Assembly (NCBI RefSeq): GCF_008065135.1
Contig: NZ_CP042914.1
Span: 7,359,404-7,423,403, forward strand
DNA length: 64,000 bases
Source of the DNA: Roseimaritima ulvae
Lineage (GTDB): Bacteria; Planctomycetota; Planctomycetia; Pirellulales; Pirellulaceae
Reading direction: 5' to 3'
Both the position numbers and the translations under genes were made by a program. Of the stretch, positions 55,118 through 62,492 are shown in pieces; positions within the stretch are counted from its first letter, which is position 1; each line of letters opens with the position of its first letter. A model generated the notes under the pieces. The model had not been told where the DNA came from. It worked only from the letters and a program-made list of their open reading frames with translations, and made no database searches.

Positions 55118-58030
55118 CTATCGCAGCCAATCGGGCAGGCTGTCGTTTTCCGTCCAGGTTTCGATTCGCGCATCGAGTTTGTCGCCTTTCCAGCGGTCTT
55201 TCCCGGCCGGCAAGGCATCCGTTTTGGGCAACCACTTCTGATGCTCGGCAATCACACTCGCGAATTCAGGCCGACCAGCCAGATTAGTATGTTCGCCGGG
55301 ATCGTTGCGATGATCGTACAACTCTTCGCTACCATCGCGGTAACGGATATACCGCCAGTCGTTACTGCGAATCGAGTGGTTGCGGTAATACCAGGTCGTC
55401 AACACAGGCTGCTGCCGCTGCCGCGCGGGATCACGGATCTGGGGAACCAAACTTGTGCCCCCAAGTTTGTCCGCCGGGGGCAGATCACACAGCTCCAGCA
55501 ACGTCGGATAGACATCTAACAAACTGACCGCCTGCTGACATTGCGTTCCGTTCGTCTGGCCGGGTAAACGGAAGCACAACGGCACCCGCGTGGCCTCTTC
55601 CCACAACGTCTGCTTCCGCCAATGCTTCTTTTCTCCCAAATGCTGGCCGTGATCAGACCACAACACCACAATCGTATTGTCGGCGTGTTTGCTATTGGCA
55701 AGGGCATCGAGCACCTTGCCGACCTGAGCGTCTGCAAACGAAACGCAGGCCAGATAGCCGTAGACCATTTCTTTCCAGTAACTATCACTCAGATTGACCA
55801 CCGCGTAATGGTCGCCCGTTTTGATAGTCCCATATGCGATGGACTTTCCCATTAACGGGATGTCCGACATTTCGTCAGCGGGAACATCGGGGACGTTGAT
55901 TTTGTCCAAATCGTACAGATCAAAAAACTCGCTCGGCGCGGTGTAAGGAACATGGGGCCGCACGAATCCAACCGCCATAAAAAACGGTTTGTCATGGTCG
56001 CGATCGAGTTGTTCGCTGGCCCAGTCCGCGATCAGTTCGTCGAACATTATGCCTCCGGGGATATCCTCGCGATCTAACGCACCGTAGCACAGCGAATGCC
56101 CATCAGCGAAATCGGGACCGTAACGGTCGACGATTTGGCTGCCGTTTTTCGGGAAAGGATAAAACTTTGTTCCGCCGTAACCTTCGCCGCGAGCCAACAG
56201 GTGCTTCGGAACCTTGTACGACGGAGCCGTGACATCCCAGAAATCATCCGTGCGAGTTTTGTAGTCCGAGACGCCCTGATGAAAAACCTTGCCCGCCGCC
56301 AAGGTTTTGTATCCGTGCGTGCGGAAGTACTCGGGCAGCATCTTGTGATCGCCCATCACCTGATCGTAGGTCTTTCGCATGGAAGCGGTCGACGTATACC
56401 AACCGGAGCGACTGGGGTGAATGCCGCTCAACAGCGAATTTCGCGACGCCGTGCAAACCGCCTGCGAACAATGGGCATTCGTAAACAACACGCTCTCACG
56501 AAACAGCTTGTCCAGGTTAGGCGTTTTGGCCTGCGAGTTGCCTCCCAAGCCGCCTTGCCAATCATTCAAATCGTCAACCGAAATGAACAGCACGTTGGGT
56601 TTGGTCGCCGACGCATCCGCGGTCGTCGGATTTAGCTCGGACGAAGCGTTCTCGGCGGACAGTGACTTAATCGCACCGGCCACGAGTTCTGCGATCAATT
56701 GTTTCCCGGCTTCGCTGGGATGGACACCGTCGCTGCTGATCGCCTGCGGGTGCTTGGCCAGCTGCGCATGCAGATCCAATAACACCACTTCGCGGTTGGC
56801 GGCGACTTCTTGCGTGGCCGTGCGGTATTGTTGCACGAGCGCGTCGAGCCCCCCTGCGTCTTCGAACGGTGGCCGTTGGTGACGCGTATAGAAAGGCTGG
56901 GCGTCGATGGGCAGCAGCGTACACAAGACGACTTTGGCACCATATTTTTCACAACGGTCTACCATCGCCTCGATGTTCTTTTTGAATTGAGCCACGGGGA
57001 CGTGAACGCGTTGATTGTCCACTCGCAGGTCATTGGTTCCGAACATCAGCACGACGACTTCGGGATCGTGCGCAAACACGTCTTTTTCCATCCGTCGCAG
57101 CCCCTGAGTGGACGTGTTACCGCCCACGCCCGCATTGATCGCCTGGACGTCCACGTGGTCACTCAGCAATGCCGGATAGCCTGACTTAGTGATGCTATTT
57201 CCCAAGCAAACCACAGTCATCGGCCGCTTGGAAAGGGCCGCGGCGAAACGCCGACCGAGCAGCCATTGGCTGTGAGCATCGAAATGAGTGCCCTCGTCCC
57301 AGGTCGTTAATCCTCGCACGGACGCAAAGCTCACATGCGGGCTGGACGTACCAACCCGACGCTGCGCCTCGCGGACACCGTCACGTTTGCCGTTGTCGAA
57401 CACTTCGCCCACAACGACCGGCAAGTCCGGAACGTCAACATCTTCGCGAATGCGATCGATGAATGTCGTTAACCGCTCCCGATACGTTTGCTCACTCGCC
57501 TTGCTGTCCGATTCGCCCTGATGCCACAGCAGACCACGAATCACATAGGTGTGTCCCTGGCGTTCCAGGTCCGCCGTCGCTAATTGAATCGTCTCGATAA
57601 ATTTTCGATAAAGAGGCCCCTGCGTTTCCGGCTGACCGGCCTCGCCTGGCATCCAATCGGAACGCAAGCTGGTGCCTCCTCTGGACCCTTTGATCAACGC
57701 GATCTTATGGTTAGGGTTCCACTCCTTCATCGCCGCCGCGAATCCGATTTCGGGACCAAACTTCGGCGACGGCAGTGCTCCTTTGAAACCTGGTGGAACA
57801 CTAAATCCCGTCGCCAGTGGCTTCCACCCATCGGTTGAGCGGAGTGGGTTGCGATAGTAGATGATCGCATCGGCGGCCGCTTGGCGTTGCTGCTCGGTCA
57901 ACTTGCTCGCATCCCCACGGCCATCCATATTGGATTGGCCGGCAAGCAAGTACACGTCGTAAACCTCGGCGAATACCAAATCGCTACAAAGCAATAACGA
58001 CAACAGAATCAATAGTCGCAAGCCGTTCAT
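55118..58030 (-). CDS. Tri-domain esterase-esterase-sulfatase fusion, exported
   Basis: One 970-aa polypeptide carries three hydrolase domains after a signal peptide (about residues 1-21). Domain 1 (22-265) is a sialate O-acetylesterase-type SGNH hydrolase with GQSN at 31-34, HQGE at 170-173 and the D-x3-H pair in WDEGTHFDAH (245-249). Domain 2 (270-455) is a second, GDSL-type SGNH hydrolase with GNSI at 277, GTND at 331 and DGVHPS at 434. Domain 3 (about 477-970) is a type I sulfatase of the iduronate-2-sulfatase group: metal site SVDDLND, formylglycine-type motif C526-T-A-S-R530, GKVFHQG and WSDHGQHLGEKKHW. The likely job is removal of acetyl and sulfate groups from a sulfated polysaccharide in the periplasm or outside. 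The frame is continuous, so the fusion is real unless the assembly is wrong. Confidence 0.9.
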   Translation of the reverse strand: MNGLRLLILLSLLLCSDLVFAEVYDVYLLAGQSNMDGRGDASKLTEQQRQAAADAIIYYRNPLRSTDGWKPLATGFSVPPGFKGALPSPKFGPEIGFAAAMKEWNPNHKIALIKGSRGGTSLRSDWMPGEAGQPETQGPLYRKFIETIQLATADLERQGHTYVIRGLLWHQGESDSKASEQTYRERLTTFIDRIREDVDVPDLPVVVGEVFDNGKRDGVREAQRRVGTSSPHVSFASVRGLTTWDEGTHFDAHSQWLLGRRFAAALSKRPMTVVCLGNSITKSGYPALLSDHVDVQAINAGVGGNTSTQGLRRMEKDVFAHDPEVVVLMFGTNDLRVDNQRVHVPVAQFKKNIEAMVDRCEKYGAKVVLCTLLPIDAQPFYTRHQRPPFEDAGGLDALVQQYRTATQEVAANREVVLLDLHAQLAKHPQAISSDGVHPSEAGKQLIAELVAGAIKSLSAENASSELNPTTADASATKPNVLFISVDDLNDWQGGLGGNSQAKTPNLDKLFRESVLFTNAHCSQAVCTASRNSLLSGIHPSRSGWYTSTASMRKTYDQVMGDHKMLPEYFRTHGYKTLAAGKVFHQGVSDYKTRTDDFWDVTAPSYKVPKHLLARGEGYGGTKFYPFPKNGSQIVDRYGPDFADGHSLCYGALDREDIPGGIMFDELIADWASEQLDRDHDKPFFMAVGFVRPHVPYTAPSEFFDLYDLDKINVPDVPADEMSDIPLMGKSIAYGTIKTGDHYAVVNLSDSYWKEMVYGYLACVSFADAQVGKVLDALANSKHADNTIVVLWSDHGQHLGEKKHWRKQTLWEEATRVPLCFRLPGQTNGTQCQQAVSLLDVYPTLLELCDLPPADKLGGTSLVPQIRDPARQRQQPVLTTWYYRNHSIRSNDWRYIRYRDGSEELYDHRNDPGEHTNLAGRPEFASVIAEHQKWLPKTDALPAGKDRWKGDKLDARIETWTENDSLPDWLR

Positions 58031-58117
58031 GGTGACTCATCTGGAGCAAGGGAGAGAGGACGCCCGCCAGTATACACACCCGGTTGCTCGAAGGATTACA
58101 GGCAGTCGATCTAATCG

Positions 58118-58240
58118 TTTAACCCGTAGCCGCAGGCGCCGGAGCGGGCTGCCACAGATATTGGCAATCACTCTCAATACCCACCACCGATTCGTTTCGA
58201 TCCATACGCCCCGGCGGACAACGCCGGCGTCATCTATCGC
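58118..58240. repeat. Solitary diverged unit of the 176-bp repeat
   Basis: The stretch begins CGTTTAACCCGTAGCCGCAG, the flipped boundary form, and continues GCGCCGGAGCGGGCTGCCA. It later matches TTCGTTTCGA and GGCGGACAACGCC at the expected places, but the middle is diverged and the end is missing. It lies between the alpha/beta hydrolase and sulfatase genes, 44 kb from the array. Confidence 0.75.
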
Positions 58241-58251
58241 GAAGCGATAGC

Positions 58252-59262
58252 TCAAGAATCCTGCGGTCCCTCGGCATCCTGACGCAACATCTCAAAACAA
58301 GCGTCATGCAAGATCTCGTGGGCCCCATCAAAGATGGTGACGCTGCCGAAGGAGGCGGTTCGCTGAAAGAACACATCCCGTTCTCCAAGTTTGGCGATCG
58401 ATCCCCGGACGTCGCGTGTTAGCAATGCGGCTAGATCATTCGATTCGATGACCGCATCGGTTTCGCCTATGTCGGTGCACAGACGATTGAAGAACAACAG
58501 CGAGTGACTTATCGGGACGCTTCCTTCGTATCCGTCGCGAACACCAGCAAACAAGTGCAGTTTGTTGGCTTTCAGGGGAAGCGGCATGGCGATGGGGGAC
58601 CGCTGGCTGGCCGATTCGTAGAAGTCTTCGGCCGATTCGAGGACCGACTCGATATCGGTGGCGTATTTGCTTTTCCGGTCCTTCGACTGATGGTACCAAG
58701 CGGCAATGTCCGTGATGGGAACCCAGGCATAAGCGGCGCGAATACGATGACGGGACTTTAGCGAGATCGCGCAACAGGCGTGCCCGCCACCGCTGCCGCC
58801 CACCACATAAATCCGGTCCTTGTCCACGTTCGCATTGGCGATCGCGTAGGCAATTGCATCATCGATATCCGAAAGCGATGCGGCACTCGCGCATGAATGG
58901 GGTGTCTTGTTTGGGCCTCGAAAATCCGGATGTATGTAATGCCATCCGGCGGCAGCAGTTAGACCCGCAAATTGGTCGAGCTGCTGATAGCCAGCCGACC
59001 ACGAGTGTAAGCTGACCACCAGAGGCTGCGGCATGGAACTAGCCGAAAAGAAGGCATACGCTTTCTGCTCCGTCGAGTCGAACGAGCTCGGGATCGACAC
59101 CTTTGTAAAACGATCGTCCCAGCGTCGCAGTCGCGTATCGTCTCCCGGGACAACCGCAGCTGACGAGGGTTTGTCTTTGGCGTCCTGTGCGTGCAGGTAC
59201 GAAACCTGCCCAGCAGAAAAGGCAGCGACGAGTACCAGAAGAGAAAAGAGTTTTTTGTGCAT
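58252..59262 (-). CDS. Exported alpha/beta hydrolase, S9-peptidase/esterase-like
   Basis: The 336-aa protein has a signal peptide (KKLFSLLVLVAAFSAGQVSY). It then shows an alpha/beta-hydrolase core with LVVSLHSWSAGYQ (oxyanion region), DKDRIYVVGGSGGGHACCAI (nucleophile Ser in GGSGGGH), LHLFAGVRDGYEGSVP (acid region) and IFDGAHEILHDAC (His). The fold matches prolyl-oligopeptidase-type and esterase-like enzymes; the substrate cannot be read. The ATG at 59262 is chosen because the signal peptide follows. It lies 23 bp after the tetraheme lipoprotein gene, suggesting one transcript with it and the DUF1573 gene. Confidence 0.8.
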   Translation of the reverse strand: MHKKLFSLLVLVAAFSAGQVSYLHAQDAKDKPSSAAVVPGDDTRLRRWDDRFTKVSIPSSFDSTEQKAYAFFSASSMPQPLVVSLHSWSAGYQQLDQFAGLTAAAGWHYIHPDFRGPNKTPHSCASAASLSDIDDAIAYAIANANVDKDRIYVVGGSGGGHACCAISLKSRHRIRAAYAWVPITDIAAWYHQSKDRKSKYATDIESVLESAEDFYESASQRSPIAMPLPLKANKLHLFAGVRDGYEGSVPISHSLLFFNRLCTDIGETDAVIESNDLAALLTRDVRGSIAKLGERDVFFQRTASFGSVTIFDGAHEILHDACFEMLRQDAEGPQDS

Positions 59263-59285
59263 GGGGCTTCTTGAGGGGCGAACGT

Positions 59286-60992
59286 CTAGTCCATGCCGTA
59301 GTGTTCGACTTCGGGCCAGTAGATGTCTTCGAAGGCGTCGGGCTGGTGGAAGTCGGGGCTGTTGTCCAGATCGTGGCATTCCATGCACTTCTGTTTGGCT
59401 TTTTCCAGCGGCAGCCGCATGCCTTCCCGCAGACTAGCCAACAGCTCCTCCGTCGCCCCAGAGCCTTCCACTTCGGCTGCCGAATGCGCCGCCCCGGGAC
59501 CGTGGCAATTCTCACACCCGCTGCCCGTCAGATGCTGACTGGCTTCCAGCGATTCGTATCCGCTGACGTAGGGATAATAGTTTTGTGGATTCCAGCCCGT
59601 CACGTGGCAACTGAGACATTCGGGGTCAAAATGACGGGCAATCGCGCCGCGTGAGTTGGGCGGTTCGACGATGTCGATCGTGGCATCAACGTGGGGCGTG
59701 CTTTCCCAAATCTCATAAGCCGTCGTGTGGCACTCGCCGCACTTCTTCGAACCCACATACTGAACGCCCTTGGGATGCGGAACAGGTCGCAGCCCGAGGC
59801 CATCGAGCCCCAACGCTTTTAATTGCTCCTGATAAGCAGCCATCAACTCCATCATCTCGCTGGAATCTTCAAAGGCATCGGTCAGGGGCACGCGCGAGTA
59901 GCGCATGCTGCCATCGGGGAACAATCCCACCAACCCCGAGTACATGCCTTTGTTGCCGGTCACGATGACCTGCGTCTTACTGCCTTCGATGGTTTGCGGC
60001 TTGTAGGTCGGTTCGCCATAGCCACCGGCCACGACCAACAGATCAAACAAGTTGGGAGCGTGTTCGCGGACCGCTTCCATGGCCGCTTCTTCTTCGCCCA
60101 CATACAGCAACGTGCGGAAGGCATCTTCGTCGCCGGTCAATTCATCCGGCAGCGACTGCAGCGCATCGGCCACCGAAGCGATGGTGATTTCGTCGCCGGC
60201 ATCAAAGTCCAGCGACTCGGGATCCAGGATCGTGGTTACCAGAATCGTTTTGCCACCTTGTTCGATGCGTTTGAACGTGGGCATCAATTCGGGATCCAAC
60301 AGTGTTACGTTGGCGGACGTAAACATAGTCGGGTTGTCTTCGTCGCCGGCCGCCACGGACAACAGCTCGCCGACGCCCAAACGGATGTCGTCGGGGCCAA
60401 ATCCAACGGCTTGGTAGCCCATTTGCTTGAGCCCCGAGACGGTGGTTTGGAACTTGATTTCGGCTTGCCGGCCGAAGCGGCGAACCTGGTTACCGCCATC
60501 GAGCGGCACGATGTTCCAGCCGCGCTCGCGGAGCTGTTCGAGCAGCGTGAAGCGACGCGCCATGCCGCCTTTCTGGTTTTCAAGCCCCGTGCATCCGCAG
60601 GGTTCGATGTAGCCGTGTTGCTGGCCCGAGACGACTAGCACGGCCACCGGTTCGGGCCACTTCTGCCAGTCCAGTGGCCGATCATCGGCCGGCGCGGCGG
60701 GGTCGTCGTCCCCCGGATTCGGCGTGGGCATTGGGTCATCGCCCGCGCGAGGCTGGCCGGCCACCACGTCGACCGGCGGCGGCTCAATGGGATCGCCCGT
60801 CAAATGCCCCGGATCGGTTTGGCCCGAAGGCAGGGTCACGGTCAGGTCTTCGGCCGGCGGCGGCGGTTCGGAAGGCCGGCAACCGATGGCCAAGACCACC
60901 GCCAGGCAGACCGCCGAATATCCCGCCCTACGATTCCGCCGGGCCCTGCTTGTGTATTCAGCGATCTTCATATCCATCCTAACGACCATCAT
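59286..60992 (-). CDS. Tetraheme cytochrome lipoprotein with metallophosphatase-like N-terminal domain
   Basis: The 568-aa product has a lipoprotein signal (LAVVLAIGC, Cys38) and a Pro/Asp-rich linker. A domain at about 112-390 resembles the N-terminal part of 5'-nucleotidase/UshA-like metallophosphatases (YIEPCGCTGLENQKGGMARR, LDGGNQVRRFGR, LLVVAGGYGEP). A C-terminal multihaem region has four CxxCH motifs, at residues 418 (CGECH), 459 (CLSCH), 493 (CENCH) and 536 (CMECH), with the spacing of c554-like cytochromes. It is probably attached to the membrane on the periplasmic side and may pass electrons. The first ATG (60992) overlaps the DUF1573 gene by 14 bp; ATGs at 60977 and 60971 are alternatives. 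Confidence 0.85.
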   Translation of the reverse strand: MMVVRMDMKIAEYTSRARRNRRAGYSAVCLAVVLAIGCRPSEPPPPAEDLTVTLPSGQTDPGHLTGDPIEPPPVDVVAGQPRAGDDPMPTPNPGDDDPAAPADDRPLDWQKWPEPVAVLVVSGQQHGYIEPCGCTGLENQKGGMARRFTLLEQLRERGWNIVPLDGGNQVRRFGRQAEIKFQTTVSGLKQMGYQAVGFGPDDIRLGVGELLSVAAGDEDNPTMFTSANVTLLDPELMPTFKRIEQGGKTILVTTILDPESLDFDAGDEITIASVADALQSLPDELTGDEDAFRTLLYVGEEEAAMEAVREHAPNLFDLLVVAGGYGEPTYKPQTIEGSKTQVIVTGNKGMYSGLVGLFPDGSMRYSRVPLTDAFEDSSEMMELMAAYQEQLKALGLDGLGLRPVPHPKGVQYVGSKKCGECHTTAYEIWESTPHVDATIDIVEPPNSRGAIARHFDPECLSCHVTGWNPQNYYPYVSGYESLEASQHLTGSGCENCHGPGAAHSAAEVEGSGATEELLASLREGMRLPLEKAKQKCMECHDLDNSPDFHQPDAFEDIYWPEVEHYGMD

Positions 60993-62229
60993 GAACGTTA
61001 AATTTTACCCGCAGTCTCAGCGGGGCGACTTCCTCATTATCGGACTTAATCCAGACAGTGCCATAGTCGTCTTTTTGATTCCCGTCCCTTTGCATCACCG
61101 GCGCGTCCTCACGGACCCTCAGCTTCAGCACATGCATCACCAAATTTTCTTTGACTTTGGGGTCGCCCAACTCTGCGGCCAACACCTCGGCCGGCTGCAC
61201 CTCGCCAATGCTCAGCTTGGTATCGTCGCGGTGGGGGCCGCGTAGCAAGACCAACAAATCACTGCTTGTCCCCTCGCCGGCGGCGACCGGAGGCAGGGTG
61301 TAGATATATTGATCACGGCTGCGGCCGGCCAATCGCGAGCCTCCACTCAGACTCAAGTCGTCGACGACCCGCCCCTCAAACTTGATCAACGTGCTCAGCT
61401 CGCCGGATTTTTTTTCGCTGGCGTGCTTGGCCTCGACAGGCTCAAATTCCACGATCGCCGTGTGGCTGAACAATCCGGTCTCCATGCCCGGAGAAACTTT
61501 CAGCGTGGCCTGAAACGCTTGCCGGGTATCCGGATACCGCAGCGCCGTTTCCGTATCGACCGGGACGGGTTGAACATCCAAATCCACGTCGGCTCCGGCG
61601 ATTTTTGCCAGCCAACGGTTTTCCTTGAACTGAATGTCGTATTCGATCCGGCTGTAGATCGTACAGGTCTTCTCAATCGCCGCGGTGGAGCTGATTTCGC
61701 CGACATTCCAGCTGCTCGGACGGGCCGTCAAGCGATCGACGACATCACCGACGATCCGCAACTCCAACTCACCGTTGTAGGGATCGGTGGTCGAGATGGT
61801 GGCGGTTTGTTGGAACCGAGCTCCGGACGTCTTGGCGGACCAAGCCATATGGACCACGGTTGACTCTCCCGGCTCCAAACTGGAATCGGCCAGTTCGCCC
61901 AGCGTGCATTTGCAGGTCGTTCTCAGCACGGACAGCTCCAGCGGGCCGTCGCCGACATTTTTGATGACGAAGTCATGCTCCCCGTCCGCCTCGCGGAGCA
62001 TCGAGCCGAAATCGAATTCCGCACCGCCCACCACTTCCACCTTGGCCAGCCCTTCCTGCTGCAGCGACCGCATGTGGGCCAGCAGATCCTTGGGCTGCAG
62101 ATCCCCACCTTTGGTGAAATAGCCAAACTTCTCGTCCGTCCAGCTGTATCGGCGAACGGTACTCGTGTACCCGATTGCGCTGCCCGCGATGACGGCGACG
62201 ACCAATAGGGCTAGAAAAATTTTCACCAT
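60979..62229 (-). CDS. DUF1573 domain protein, membrane-anchored
   Basis: The 416-aa protein has one N-terminal membrane helix (VKIFLALLVVAVIAGSAIGY). A DUF1573 (Ig-like) domain follows at about 75-175, with the typical FDFGSMLREADGEHDFVIKN, GPLELSVLRTTCKCTLGELA and ESTVVHMAWSAKTSGARFQQ. Two further beta-rich regions run to the C-terminus. DUF1573 proteins are exported, and their Cys-x-Cys motif (TTCKCT) is conserved; function is unknown. A good AAGGAG site precedes the ATG at 62229. It heads the run DUF1573, tetraheme lipoprotein, hydrolase. Confidence 0.85.
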   Translation of the reverse strand: MVKIFLALLVVAVIAGSAIGYTSTVRRYSWTDEKFGYFTKGGDLQPKDLLAHMRSLQQEGLAKVEVVGGAEFDFGSMLREADGEHDFVIKNVGDGPLELSVLRTTCKCTLGELADSSLEPGESTVVHMAWSAKTSGARFQQTATISTTDPYNGELELRIVGDVVDRLTARPSSWNVGEISSTAAIEKTCTIYSRIEYDIQFKENRWLAKIAGADVDLDVQPVPVDTETALRYPDTRQAFQATLKVSPGMETGLFSHTAIVEFEPVEAKHASEKKSGELSTLIKFEGRVVDDLSLSGGSRLAGRSRDQYIYTLPPVAAGEGTSSDLLVLLRGPHRDDTKLSIGEVQPAEVLAAELGDPKVKENLVMHVLKLRVREDAPVMQRDGNQKDDYGTVWIKSDNEEVAPLRLRVKFNVHDGR

Positions 62230-62273
62230 CTACTCCTTAGTAGAACCGTGTTGAGCCAACAGTTTAGCATCCC

Positions 62274-62482
62274 CCGTAGCATGGGCGGGAACCGTAGCAT
62301 GGGTCCCCGGCCCGTGCAGCAACCGTAGCATGGGTCCCCGGCCCGTGCAGGAACCGCCAAATCTCAAATCTCAAATCTCAAATCTCAAATCTCAAATCTC
62401 AAATCTCAAATCCCGATACACGGGCCAGGGACCCATGCTACTTCACGGGCCAGGGACCCATGCTACTTCACGAGCCCGTGCA
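62274..62482. repeat. Large palindrome of REP-like units around a heptamer microsatellite
   Basis: Forward units GTAGCATGGGTCCCCGGCCC lie near 62297 and 62325, with a truncated one at 62275. Seven perfect copies of AAATCTC follow (62359-62407), with an eighth variant copy. Two reverse units, CACGGGCCAGGGACCCATGC, come next (near 62419 and 62443), then a partial. The two sides are inverse complements, so the whole forms a cruciform-like structure with the microsatellite at the centre. It lies between the DUF1573 and O-antigen-ligase-like genes. Confidence 0.9.
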
Positions 62483-62492
62483 CCTTTTGTCC

